Origin: Bacteroidales bacterium
GTDB lineage: Bacteria > Bacteroidota > Bacteroidia > Bacteroidales > F082
Assembly (NCBI GenBank): GCA_015493525.1
Contig: WGCY01000032.1
Location: 1-32,871, forward strand
Direction of reading: 5' to 3'
Length of the DNA stretch: 32,871 nucleotides
Under the pieces are notes generated by a model. That model was not told the DNA's origin and did no database searches. It worked only from the letters and a program-made list of their open reading frames with translations. Shown in pieces: positions 15,401 to 22,581 of the stretch. A program made the position numbers and the translations under genes. Positions within the stretch are counted from its first letter, which is position 1; the number at the start of each line of letters is the position of its first letter.

Positions 15401-15492
15401 CCAAAGAGGACATCCGTACCAACATCCATCAGCTCTTTTACAATGCCTTCCTGAAAAAGCCGGTACCATTGGTGAAAGAGAATAAAAAATAG
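12445..15492 (+). CDS. Secreted GH3 beta-N-acetylhexosaminidase fused to a class C beta-lactamase-like serine hydrolase
   Basis: A 1015-residue exported protein with a signal peptide ending near QLSAQ (about residue 27). The GH3 domain (about 35-370) has the NagZ-type loop KHFPGHGNTSRDSH from Lys211, which carries the Asp-His acid/base dyad, and the nucleophile Asp in ITDALDM (about 299). A middle region (about 380-590) resembles the second GH3 domain. The C-terminal domain (about 596-1000) is a penicillin-binding/beta-lactamase fold with Ser649-Leu-Thr-Lys652 (SxxK), a tyrosine motif degenerate at YSGLGF, and HSGFTGTY in place of KTG. Family knowledge points to cell-wall sugar or peptide processing outside the cytoplasm. 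This two-domain arrangement is common in Bacteroidota. It is single-gene, between divergent aroK and convergent truA. Confidence 0.92.
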   Translation: MKKYYNLLSVYLFFLSIFTFSGQLSAQNILQQKQAIRWADSVYQSLTIDQRIGQLIITRANNPHGPYDPQLDKLIKRYNLGGVSFLAGDPVKQALQTNHWNKLAQTPLFVAMDAEWGIGMRLKDTQKYPYQMTLGAVDNDSLLYRMGKQIGNQCRRMGIQINFAPVVDVNSNPQNPVIGMRSFGDNPHKVAEKAFQYVKGMEAAGIIACAKHFPGHGNTSRDSHKTLPVVHDSKKEIEETALLPYRFLFKSQPPVSAVMVAHLSVPALEKKKMLPTSLSYNVVTKLLKDKMHFHGLIITDALDMKGVSEHFGPGDAAKKAFEAGNDILLTPGNIPAAIAKIKAVVLKNKTYAQRLENSCKKILYYKYISGAGRREMIDTAHLMADLNKPEYKRTAGYLYSQSITVVKNEGNLLPLQDTVPASTAIVRVGDNHPSVFEDTFHQYFPSKVFYLPRNATEAEYNFVLKQLQKFDRAVLCIVNTNIAATKRFGITEAEVRFAENAAKQTKTVLNIFASPYALNLFQSLKGFQAIIVSYQEVPQTLKASAEVITGTRKAIGKLPVHTRDFSTGTGIYLPKIRLRYGTPQEVGANPVSLKRVDSIALAGIGMKAYPGCQILAAKNGIIFYHKTFGYQTYADTVPEKANYLYDLASLTKMLATTVALMKQQEDSVIDISKKLSDYLPMLRLSNKKDLGFKEVLSHQAGLQDWIPFYLYTLKLHFTEKMIPNTNVLHWIEYDLCKMNPDSIGPNTSIYHHKISELYTVRVAQDLYLQKDYHYRMMQQILDSPLGKKKYQYSGLGFYLFKAMTERLNEQPFDQYLYKNIYHRMGLYHLVFTPRRYFPYTETNPTEHDTIWRMQQVWGDVHDMGAAMLGGVSGNAGLFGDAHDVAAIMQMLVDGGEYNGKRILSSRVINLFNHRYFAADSNRRGLGFDKPLLKYVDHKSNCKSASDKSFGHSGFTGTYAWADPKNGLVYVFLSNRVFPDMMNTKLAKEDIRTNIHQLFYNAFLKKPVPLVKENKK

Positions 15493-15502
15493 AATTGTAC
15501 AA

Positions 15503-15525
15503 GGTCAGGATTGCAAATCCTGACC
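15503..15525. repeat. REP-like 10-bp perfect hairpin, copy 1
   Basis: GGTCAGGATT and AATCCTGACC pair perfectly around GCA. It lies 11 bp after the GH3 stop, in the gap before convergent truA. Compared in reverse orientation with 28810-28832 it differs by a paired change in the stem. It has no T tract, so it is a repeat first and a terminator only possibly. Confidence 0.7.
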
Positions 15526-15586
15526 AGCTAAATGTACCCGACCAACTATATGTAATTGTCAGCCGGTTAAAGCGTCCACGCTTTCG

Positions 15587-16366
15587 CTAAAGTATCGGTG
15601 CTTTATCTTCAAATATTTTTTCCATTTCTCCCAGATACCTCACCTCTTCCAGGAACAATCCCTGTGCCGGGGCCGAAAACCCGGCTTTGGCCCTGTCTTT
15701 GGCTTCTATAATGGTCTTTATGGCTTCCGGTTTCAGCTTTCCCTTTCCGATTTCCAGCAACGTACCCACAATGGCACGTACCATGTTGCGCAGAAAGCGG
15801 TCGGCGGTAATGGTAAAAACCAGTTGGTTTCCTGTTTGTTTCCATCCGGCTTCCGAAATCCTGCAGCGGTTTGTGGCCGTTTGCGTATGCAATTTAGAAA
15901 AGCTGGTAAAGTCCTCGTAATCCATCAGATAGCTGGCAGCCTGATGCATGGCCTTTACATCAAGGCTCCCCGTGTATGACAGGGTCAGCTCTCGGGCAAA
16001 CGGGTCTTTCTGCAACGAAATATAATAGCGATAAGTACGGCTGACCGCATCGAAACGGGCGTGTGCCTGCGGCGGGACTTTCCACGCACCATAAACGGCG
16101 ATATCTTCAGGTAGAAAACGGTTCAGTTTAAAAACAAAATCTTTTCCGGAAAACGGAAGCTCTTTGCCCAAATCGAAATGCAGGTAAAACTCCCTGGCAT
16201 GTACACCGGCATCCGTGCGCCCGCAGCCCACAACATTCACATCCTCCACGCACAGCACACTGATTTTCTCATTCATCTCAGCCTGTACCGAGTGGGCATT
16301 CTCCTGTATCTGCCAGCCATGATAGGCTGTTCCGCGATAGGCCAGTTTTAAAAAATAGCGGGACAT
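15587..16366 (-). CDS. truA: tRNA pseudouridine(38-40) synthase
   Basis: A 259-residue protein of the usual TruA length. It isomerises uridines 38-40 in the anticodon arm. The catalytic Asp52 lies in GCGRTDAGVHA (47-57). The N-terminal block FLKLAYRGTAYHGWQ is diagnostic, and the C-terminal FLRNMVRAIVGTLLEIGKGK is the second family block. It starts 10 bp after obgE and is probably its operon partner, under the promoter at 17396-17403. Confidence 0.96.
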   Translation of the reverse strand: MSRYFLKLAYRGTAYHGWQIQENAHSVQAEMNEKISVLCVEDVNVVGCGRTDAGVHAREFYLHFDLGKELPFSGKDFVFKLNRFLPEDIAVYGAWKVPPQAHARFDAVSRTYRYYISLQKDPFARELTLSYTGSLDVKAMHQAASYLMDYEDFTSFSKLHTQTATNRCRISEAGWKQTGNQLVFTITADRFLRNMVRAIVGTLLEIGKGKLKPEAIKTIIEAKDRAKAGFSAPAQGLFLEEVRYLGEMEKIFEDKAPIL

Positions 16367-16376
16367 TTCCGTCAGG

Positions 16377-17372
16377 TTAAATTTCTTCGTTCAATGCCTT
16401 CCAGAGTAGATCTTTTAACTCGGCCAATCCAGATTGGGCAACCGAAGAGATAAAGACATGGGGCACATCCGGCAGGTCTTTTTCCAACATCTCCATCAAC
16501 TCACCATCCAGCAAATCAGATTTTGAAATGGCAAGAACACGTTGTTTATCCAACAGTTCCGGGTTAAACCGCTTTAATTCGTTTAGCAGGACAATGTATT
16601 CTTTTTTAATATCACCGGTATCGGCAGGCACCATAAAAAGCAACACGGCATTCCGTTCAATATGCCGGAGAAACCGCAGTCCAAGCCCTTTGCCTTCGGC
16701 AGCACCTTCAATAATTCCGGGGATATCGGCCATCACAAACGACTGCTGGTCGCGGTAGGCAACAATGCCAAGGTTAGGTACCAGCGTAGTAAAAGGATAA
16801 TCGGCAATCTCCGGTTTGGCCGCAGACAACACCGAAAGCAACGTAGATTTTCCGGCATTGGGAAATCCCACCAGGCCCACATCGGCCAGCACTTTCAGCT
16901 CCAGGGCAATGGTGGCTTCCATACCCTCTTCGCCCGGCTGGGCATACTTGGGGGATTGGTTGGTGGATGATTTAAAATGATCGTTCCCCTGGCCTCCCCG
17001 GCCGCCTTTCAGCAGGACGACTTCCTGCCCATCTTCCAGTATCTCCGCCATTATTTCCTGTGTGTCAAGATTCCGGGCAATTGTCCCGAGGGGAACATCA
17101 ATGTATATATTTTTACCGCTGGCACCTGTACTGCGCTGCAGGCCGCCCGGCTCACCATTTTCAGCACGCAGATGCCGTGTATAATGCAAATGAAGGAGTG
17201 TCCACATCTGGGCATTTCCTTTCAAAATGATATCGCCCCCCTTGCCGCCATCGCCACCGTCGGGGCCCCCTTTGGGAATGTATTTTTCACGCCTGAAATG
17301 AGCAGAACCGGAGCCACCGTTTCCCGAAATACAGGATATTTTTACGTAATCTACAAAATTGGAAGAAGCCAT
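16377..17372 (-). CDS. obgE: Obg-family GTPase (ObgE/CgtA)
   Basis: A 331-residue ribosome-associated GTPase involved in 50S assembly and growth control. The Obg domain (1-157) has the glycine-rich folds [21 protein letters not shown] (split across about 27-47) and [12 protein letters not shown] (122-133). The G domain has [11 protein letters not shown] (169-179), DYPFTT (switch I), [10 protein letters not shown] (G3) and SKSD (G4). The C-terminal OCT domain found in some homologues is absent, which is normal for many Bacteroidota proteins of this length. It is the first gene of an operon with truA. Confidence 0.97.
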   Translation of the reverse strand: MASSNFVDYVKISCISGNGGSGSAHFRREKYIPKGGPDGGDGGKGGDIILKGNAQMWTLLHLHYTRHLRAENGEPGGLQRSTGASGKNIYIDVPLGTIARNLDTQEIMAEILEDGQEVVLLKGGRGGQGNDHFKSSTNQSPKYAQPGEEGMEATIALELKVLADVGLVGFPNAGKSTLLSVLSAAKPEIADYPFTTLVPNLGIVAYRDQQSFVMADIPGIIEGAAEGKGLGLRFLRHIERNAVLLFMVPADTGDIKKEYIVLLNELKRFNPELLDKQRVLAISKSDLLDGELMEMLEKDLPDVPHVFISSVAQSGLAELKDLLWKALNEEI

Positions 17373-17395
17373 AATCTGTTCATTTTCTGAATGTG

Positions 17396-17403
17396 CAAAA
17401 ATA
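17396..17403 (-). promoter_or_regulatory. -7 promoter element for obgE-truA
   Basis: CAAAAATA reads TATTTTTG on the coding strand, 24 bp before the obgE ATG, in the 53-bp gap after the O-methyltransferase stop. Confidence 0.45.
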
Positions 17404-17425
17404 AAGTAAATGCCTGAATTCGATA

Positions 17426-18061
17426 CTATAATTTTCTTATCAGTAACAACCCGTCGCGAATGGAGAGCAACACCTGCTCTACCCTGCTGTCCTGTTTTAC
17501 AAAATCGTTAAATTTGCGGATGCCCAGCGTCTCCTTATCAGGATTTTTCTCCGAAAACACTGCTTTGCCACCCCATAACACATTGTCTGCCAAAATAAAA
17601 CCACCTTTCCTAAGTTTCTTCAAAGAGGATTCATAATAGCTCAGGTATTGTACTTTCGCGGCATCGAGAAAAACCAAATCAAAAGTTTCTTCCAGCTTGG
17701 GAACCAGCTCCAGCGCATCGCCGGCAAGAAAGCGAATTTTATTTCCCTGTTCAGCCTGCGCAAAAAACCGGCGGGCAAAACTTTCTATTTCTTCGTTGTT
17801 GTCTATTGTGTAAAGCAGCCCATCTTCCGGCAGTGCCTTGGCCATGGCCAGTGCCGAATAACCCGTAAAAGTTCCTATTTCCAGTATCCGTTTGGGCTGT
17901 AGCATCCAAACTACCATCTCCAGAAATTTCCCCTGCACTTTTCCCGAAAGCATGTTGGGATAGAACGTTTTTAGGTGGGTCTCGCGGTTCAAAGTCCGCA
18001 TCAACCTATCCTCTCCGGAAGTATAATCCGCAATATATTCAGTTATTTTCCTCTCCAGCAT
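17426..18061 (-). CDS. Class I SAM-dependent O-methyltransferase (caffeoyl-CoA/catechol type)
   Basis: A 211-residue protein. The SAM motif is [16 protein letters not shown] (59-74), followed by an acidic ribose-binding strand (LYTIDNNEE). The segment [17 protein letters not shown] carries the metal-binding Asp typical of cation-dependent O-methyltransferases, with DNVLWGG after it. The bacterial substrate is unknown, since members methylate various catechol-like hydroxyls. It has a possible -7 element at 18144-18151 and lies divergent from the marR gene across a 318-bp palindrome-rich gap. Confidence 0.9.
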   Translation of the reverse strand: MLERKITEYIADYTSGEDRLMRTLNRETHLKTFYPNMLSGKVQGKFLEMVVWMLQPKRILEIGTFTGYSALAMAKALPEDGLLYTIDNNEEIESFARRFFAQAEQGNKIRFLAGDALELVPKLEETFDLVFLDAAKVQYLSYYESSLKKLRKGGFILADNVLWGGKAVFSEKNPDKETLGIRKFNDFVKQDSRVEQVLLSIRDGLLLIRKL

Positions 18062-18143
18062 GTCAAAATCGTATTTTTTACCTTATTAATATAAAGCCGT
18101 TGTCAACCTCAGTCCACAATCACAAACTATCCCCTTGATTTTG

Positions 18144-18151
18144 CAAAGATA
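18144..18151 (-). promoter_or_regulatory. Possible -7 element for the O-methyltransferase gene
   Basis: CAAAGATA reads TATCTTTG on the coding strand, an exact TAnnTTTG match 82 bp upstream of the ATG. The distance is longer than for other genes here, so the call is tentative. Confidence 0.35.
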
Positions 18152-18233
18152 ACCAGAGAATACAAACAACCACCCCGGGAATTTTCCCCTGCCGTCCGGG
18201 CTGTTAGAAATAAACAATCCTGAAATAATTTTT

Positions 18234-18296
18234 CATGGCAATGCCATGCCAACCGTGCAATCGTTTGAAAAAAGGCATTTAGAACAAATCTAAATG
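18234..18296. promoter_or_regulatory. Two further inverted repeats upstream of the marR promoter
   Basis: CATGGCA/TGCCATG around a single A (18234-18248) and CATTTAGA/TCTAAATG around ACAAA (18276-18283 and 18289-18296). Both are perfect. They lie between the divergent promoters and may be protein-binding sites; no function is shown. Confidence 0.4.
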
Positions 18297-18307
18297 TTAA
18301 TTTTTTA

Positions 18308-18335
18308 AAAAATAGTTTGCATGCAAACTATTTTT
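18308..18335. promoter_or_regulatory. 28-bp perfect palindrome, probable MarR operator O1
   Basis: The palindrome centres between 18321 and 18322, with core TAGTTTGCATGCAAACTA and A/T runs extending it to 28 bp. It covers the -33 element TTTG (18316-18319) and most of the spacer of the marR promoter. A dimeric winged-helix protein bound here would block RNA polymerase. Confidence 0.75.
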
Positions 18336-18347
18336 GGTTTATTTTTG
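18316..18347 (+). promoter_or_regulatory. Promoter of marR and the beta-oxidation genes
   Basis: TTTG at 18316-18319 and TATTTTTG at 18340-18347 with a 20-bp spacer fit the Bacteroidota consensus fully. Transcription should start near 18355, about 26 bp before the marR ATG. Confidence 0.7.
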
Positions 18348-18359
18348 TACGCATGCGTA
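18348..18359. promoter_or_regulatory. 12-bp palindrome, probable second operator O2
   Basis: TACGCATGCGTA, directly after the -7 box and covering the expected transcription start. It shares the GCATGC core with the larger palindrome, and the two centres are 32 bp apart, close to three helical turns. Confidence 0.55.
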
Positions 18360-18380
18360 ATAAACAGAATTAATCGAAAA

Positions 18381-18869
18381 ATGAAGTTAAACGAAACCAT
18401 CGAATTTTATATCAGGACAACATCGTTAGCCTTATCAAGAATGTATAATACCATTGCTGCAAAATATGGCATTACGCAAACGGTAGGTTACCTGCTGACT
18501 TATGTAGAGCGTGAGGGAACCCCTCCTACCAGGCTTGCGCAACAACTTGGAATGAAAAATTCAAGTCTGACCCGGCTGTTAAAAAAAATGGAAAAGGATG
18601 GATGTATCTACCGTAAAGTATCACCGGAAGATAAGCGGGTTGTGAAGATATTCCTGACAGAAAAAGGTGTACAACGCAGGAAAGTGGCCAAGAAGTCGGT
18701 ACTCGACTTCAATCAGAAGCTATTAAATAAAGTGGATGAAAAAGAGATGGCCACTTTTTTAAAGGTGTTTGACATCATCAAAGAGCAGGTTAACATCGAA
18801 TTGGGAGAAATGCCACTGCCTAAGCAGAAAAAAGAAAATCAAATTAATATTGAACAAGTTGTTCATTAA
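18381..18869 (+). CDS. MarR-family transcriptional regulator of the beta-oxidation locus
   Basis: The 162-residue form starting at ATG 18381 (MKLNETIEFYI) is preferred. The longer frame from 18321 would begin inside the operator and promoter. The winged-helix region is PPTRLAQQLGMKNSSLTRLLKKMEKDG (split across about 48-74), with the wing SPEDKRVVKIFLTEKG carrying the family's D-x-R. Flanking helices would form the dimer. Located 24 bp before a FadN-type gene and behind two palindromes that overlap the promoter, it is probably an autoregulated repressor of fatty-acid degradation. The ligand, a fatty acid or acyl-CoA, is inferred. Fatty-acid MarR proteins such as FabT are known in Firmicutes. 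Confidence 0.9.
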   Translation: MKLNETIEFYIRTTSLALSRMYNTIAAKYGITQTVGYLLTYVEREGTPPTRLAQQLGMKNSSLTRLLKKMEKDGCIYRKVSPEDKRVVKIFLTEKGVQRRKVAKKSVLDFNQKLLNKVDEKEMATFLKVFDIIKEQVNIELGEMPLPKQKKENQINIEQVVH

Positions 18870-18893
18870 ATTAACAAACCTAATCTAAATATT

Positions 18894-21296
18894 ATGGTAC
18901 GTAGAATTAAAAAAGTTGCAGTGCTGGGGTCCGGTGTTATGGGATCCGGTATTGCTTGTCATTTTGCCAATATCGGTCTTGAGGTCTTACTCATAGATAT
19001 TGTGCCACGAGAACTGACAGGTGCTGAAAAGGCAAAGGGACTGACGCTGAAAGACAAAGCAGTCAGAAACAGGATTGTCAACGATTCGTTGAATGCCGCC
19101 ATCAAATCCAAGCCCTCGCCTATTTACAAAAAGGCGTTTGCAAAACGCATTACCACCGGTAACTTTGACGACGATTTGCCCAAAATCAAGGATTGCGACT
19201 GGGTAATTGAAGTGGTTATTGAACGGCTGGACATCAAACAGCAGGTTTTTGAAAAAGTGGATAAACTGAGAAAACCCGGAACACTTGTAACATCCAATAC
19301 CTCAGGTATCTCCATTAATGATATGGCTGAAGGAAAAAGTGAAGACTTCCAAAAACATTTTTGCGGAACACACTTCTTCAATCCGCCACGTTATCTGCAA
19401 CTTTTCGAAATAATCCCTTCCAAATATACCGATCCGGAAGTTCTCTCTTTTCTTGAAGATTATGCAGGCCGTTATCTGGGAAAGACGGCAGTCCTTGCCA
19501 AAGACACCCCGGCATTTATCGCCAACCGTATCGGTACGTTCTCTATCATGGAGCTTTTCAATAAGGTGAAAGAATACGGATTGACCATACCCGAAATTGA
19601 TAAACTTACCGGTCCGGTAATTGGCCGTGCCAAATCAGCTACTTTCAGGACAGCCGATGTCGTCGGTCTTGACACACTGGTTCATGTTGCCGATTACATT
19701 CGCGAATCTACCCACGATGAAGCCAATGACGCATTTAAAATCCCCGGTTACCTCCAAAAAATGCTGGACAACAAATGGTTGGGTTCCAAAACAAAACAAG
19801 GCTTCTTCAAAAAGGTTGTGGAAGGCGGAAAGAAAAAGTTCCTCACCCTTGATTTTGAAACACTGGAATACAAAGAAGACCCGCGTCCGAAATTCTCCGT
19901 GTTGGAAAAGACAAAGGGAATAGACGATTTGCACAAACGTTTCCCCGTTTTACTGGCCGACAAAGGCAAAGCCGGAGCATTTTACCGTGCTTCTTTCTAC
20001 AGTCTGTTCCAGTTTACTTCCAACCGTATCCCTGAAATTACCGAAGATATATATAAGGTAGATGATGCCATGATGGCCGGGTTCGGATGGAAAATCGGCC
20101 CATTTGAAACATGGGATTCCCTCGGCGTGGCCGAAACGGTAAAAGCCATGGAAGAAGCCGGCAACAAACCTGCCCAATGGGTTTATGATATGTTGGATGC
20201 CGGATGCGCCTCTTTCTTTACGGTAAAAAATGGCCGCAAACAGTATTACGACCTGAAAACCAAAGCTTACAAAGAGGTTCCCGGTCAGGAAAACAAACTT
20301 TCACTGGCACTGCTTCGCGGCACCAACGTGGTTTGGGAAAACAACGATGTGAGCATTTTCGACCTCGGCGATGGCGTTTTGAATGTGGAATTCCACTCCA
20401 AAATGAATACCATTGGACAAGGCACGCTCGAAGGGCTGAACAAAGCGGTTGACATGGCCGAAGCCGATTATAAAGCACTGGTCATATCCAACGAAGGCGA
20501 CAACTTCTCGGCCGGTGCCAATGTAGGCATGATTTATATGCTGGCAGTAGAACAGGAATGGGAAGATTTGAACATGGCCGTTCAATGGTTCCAGAAAACC
20601 ACCATGCGTTTGCGCTACTCCTCTATTCCCGTTATTGCCGCGCCTCACGGAATGGCCCTGGGCGGCGGATGCGAAGTGTGTATGCACAGCGACAAAGTCA
20701 TTGCCCATGCCGAAACATACATGGGACTCGTAGAGTTTGGCGTTGGCCTGATTCCAGGCGGTGGCGGCACCAAAGAATTTGCCCTCCGTCTCGGTGATGA
20801 ACTGCATCCGGGAGACATTCGTACCAACCAGTTCCTGAACCGGTACCTGAGCATCGGACAAGCCAAGGTCTCCACCTCGGCCTACGAAGCTTTCGACCTG
20901 GGTTATCTCCGTCCGGGTGTTGATGAAGTTATCGTCAGCCGTGCCCATCAGTTGGCTTATGCCAAAAAAGTGGCTATTGAAATGGCCGACAAAGGATATT
21001 CACAACCTGCCCCCAGAAATAACATCAAGGTTTTGGGTAAAGAAGCCCTCGGAATGGTTTATGTGGGAGCTGATGGTTTCAAAACCGGTCATTACATGTC
21101 AGAACATGATGGACTGATTGCTGAAAAGCTGGGATGGGTCATGGCCGGAGGCGAAATTTCGCAACCGCTTACCCAGGTTACGGAACAATACCTGCTTGAT
21201 CTGGAAAGAAAAGCCTTTATGGAGCTCTGTATGCAGCGCAAAACGCTGGAACGCATCAACAGCCTGATTACCAAAGGTAAAATCCTCAGAAACTAA
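18894..21296 (+). CDS. fadN: Fused 3-hydroxyacyl-CoA dehydrogenase / enoyl-CoA hydratase (FadN type)
   Basis: An 800-residue bifunctional enzyme for hydration of enoyl-CoA and oxidation of 3-hydroxyacyl-CoA. The dehydrogenase comes first: NAD loop GSGVMG (12-17), catalytic His160 in GTHFFNPP and Glu172 in LFEIIP. The crotonase domain follows: EGDNFSAGAN (534-543) and GGGCE (590-594) form the oxyanion hole and supply one Glu, while EFGVGLIPGGGG (about 615-626) supplies the other. This order matches Bacillus FadN and is the reverse of E. coli FadB. Length is normal and all key residues are present. It is followed after 35 bp by the thiolase gene, as in the Bacillus fadN-fadA-fadE set. Confidence 0.95.
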   Translation: MVRRIKKVAVLGSGVMGSGIACHFANIGLEVLLIDIVPRELTGAEKAKGLTLKDKAVRNRIVNDSLNAAIKSKPSPIYKKAFAKRITTGNFDDDLPKIKDCDWVIEVVIERLDIKQQVFEKVDKLRKPGTLVTSNTSGISINDMAEGKSEDFQKHFCGTHFFNPPRYLQLFEIIPSKYTDPEVLSFLEDYAGRYLGKTAVLAKDTPAFIANRIGTFSIMELFNKVKEYGLTIPEIDKLTGPVIGRAKSATFRTADVVGLDTLVHVADYIRESTHDEANDAFKIPGYLQKMLDNKWLGSKTKQGFFKKVVEGGKKKFLTLDFETLEYKEDPRPKFSVLEKTKGIDDLHKRFPVLLADKGKAGAFYRASFYSLFQFTSNRIPEITEDIYKVDDAMMAGFGWKIGPFETWDSLGVAETVKAMEEAGNKPAQWVYDMLDAGCASFFTVKNGRKQYYDLKTKAYKEVPGQENKLSLALLRGTNVVWENNDVSIFDLGDGVLNVEFHSKMNTIGQGTLEGLNKAVDMAEADYKALVISNEGDNFSAGANVGMIYMLAVEQEWEDLNMAVQWFQKTTMRLRYSSIPVIAAPHGMALGGGCEVCMHSDKVIAHAETYMGLVEFGVGLIPGGGGTKEFALRLGDELHPGDIRTNQFLNRYLSIGQAKVSTSAYEAFDLGYLRPGVDEVIVSRAHQLAYAKKVAIEMADKGYSQPAPRNNIKVLGKEALGMVYVGADGFKTGHYMSEHDGLIAEKLGWVMAGGEISQPLTQVTEQYLLDLERKAFMELCMQRKTLERINSLITKGKILRN

Positions 21297-21331
21297 AATA
21301 AATCATTTTTAAATCAGAAAAACATAAAATC

Positions 21332-22504
21332 ATGAATGCATATATAGTAGGTGGATATCGTTCAGCAATTGGAAAAGCTCCCAGGGGATCTTTGCGGTTT
21401 ACACGTCCGGATGACGTGGCTGCCGTTGTTATCAGACATCTAATGAATGACTTTCCACAAATTGAAAAATCAGAAATTGACGACGTGGTGGTGGGAAATG
21501 CTTTTCCCGAAGCCGAAACAGGCATGAACATGGGAAGGTTGTTGTCGCTCATGTCATTGGACACCGTGGATGTTCCCGGCTCTACCATCAACCGGTTTTG
21601 CTCATCAGGAATTGAATCCATTGCCATTGCTTCCGCCAAAATCAGTGCCGGTATTGCCGATGTGATTATTGCCGGTGGTGCCGAAACAATGTCCATGATC
21701 AACATGGGTGGCTGGCGTATGGTTCCCAACCCGGATATTGCTAAAACCAATCCAAATTGGTGGCTGAGCATGGGGCTCACATCCGAGATGGTCGCCCGCG
21801 AATACAACCTGAAACGGGAAGATTTGGATGCTTTTGGCTTCAACTCTTACCAAAAGGCTTTCAACGCCATTGACAAAGGTTATTTTAAAGAGCAGATTGT
21901 TCCTTATACCATCAAAGAAAATTATTTTGTAGATGGTAAAATGAAGACCCGTGAAAGAGTCTTTGATACAGATGAGTGTCCGCGAAGAGGCACAACACTT
22001 GAAGGCCTTTCAAGACTGCGTCCTGCCTTTGCTCCTGACGGTGTTTCCACGGCAGGGAACTCCTCACAGATGTCCGATGGTGCAGCTTTTGTTTTGGTCG
22101 TTTCGGAAAAAGCACTGAAACGCTATAACCTGAAACCTATTGCCCGTTTGGTTGACTATCAGGTAGCAGGTGTTGAACCTTACAAGATGGGGGTCGGTCC
22201 AACAAAAGCCATCCCAAAAGTACTGAAACATGCCGGTATGAAATTGGATGATATGGATTTGATTGAACTCAATGAAGCTTTTGCAACCCAATCAATGGTT
22301 GTTGTAAAAGAGGTTGGCATCAATCCCGATATTCTGAATGTCAATGGCGGAGCTATCGCTTTAGGCCATCCGCTGGGGTGTACAGGAGCCAAACTGACCG
22401 TTCAAATTCTGAACGAACTGAAACGCCGTAACAAAAAATACGGTATGGTAACCATGTGTATCGGTACAGGCCAGGGAGCCGCCGGTATTTACGAAATGTT
22501 ATAA
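21332..22504 (+). CDS. fadA: Acetyl-CoA acyltransferase (thiolase)
   Basis: A 390-residue thiolase that cleaves 3-ketoacyl-CoA with CoA in the last step of beta-oxidation. The nucleophile is Cys90 (NRFCSSG), His346 lies in ALGHPLG, and the second Cys376 lies in CIGTGQGAAGIYE. Its position after the FadN-type enzyme makes the degradative role more likely than the biosynthetic one. A strong intrinsic terminator follows 7 bp after the stop, before the acyl-CoA dehydrogenase gene. Confidence 0.96.
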   Translation: MNAYIVGGYRSAIGKAPRGSLRFTRPDDVAAVVIRHLMNDFPQIEKSEIDDVVVGNAFPEAETGMNMGRLLSLMSLDTVDVPGSTINRFCSSGIESIAIASAKISAGIADVIIAGGAETMSMINMGGWRMVPNPDIAKTNPNWWLSMGLTSEMVAREYNLKREDLDAFGFNSYQKAFNAIDKGYFKEQIVPYTIKENYFVDGKMKTRERVFDTDECPRRGTTLEGLSRLRPAFAPDGVSTAGNSSQMSDGAAFVLVVSEKALKRYNLKPIARLVDYQVAGVEPYKMGVGPTKAIPKVLKHAGMKLDDMDLIELNEAFATQSMVVVKEVGINPDILNVNGGAIALGHPLGCTGAKLTVQILNELKRRNKKYGMVTMCIGTGQGAAGIYEML

Positions 22505-22511
22505 AATCTTT

Positions 22512-22547
22512 ATGCACAGCGACAAGCCCGTCGCTGTGCATTTTTTT
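22512..22547 (+). terminator. Intrinsic terminator between fadA and the acyl-CoA dehydrogenase gene
   Basis: ATGCACAGCGAC (22512-22523) pairs perfectly with GTCGCTGTGCAT (22530-22541) around a 6-nt loop, then a T run. It lies inside a co-directional pathway cluster and only 40 bp before the next ATG. Confidence 0.85.
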
Positions 22548-22581
22548 AAATTGAATTATTCATCTATCAAATTATAAAGTT

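Noticed and set aside
15569-15584. AAAGCG/CGCTTT hairpin as a terminator for truA or the GH3 gene
   Set aside because: The stem is only 6 bp and no T run follows on either strand.
20691-22525. Shared 15-mer TATGCACAGCGACAA at 20691 (inside fadN) and 22511 (terminator stem)
   Set aside because: One 15-bp match is expected by chance about once in a window of this size, and only one copy forms a hairpin.
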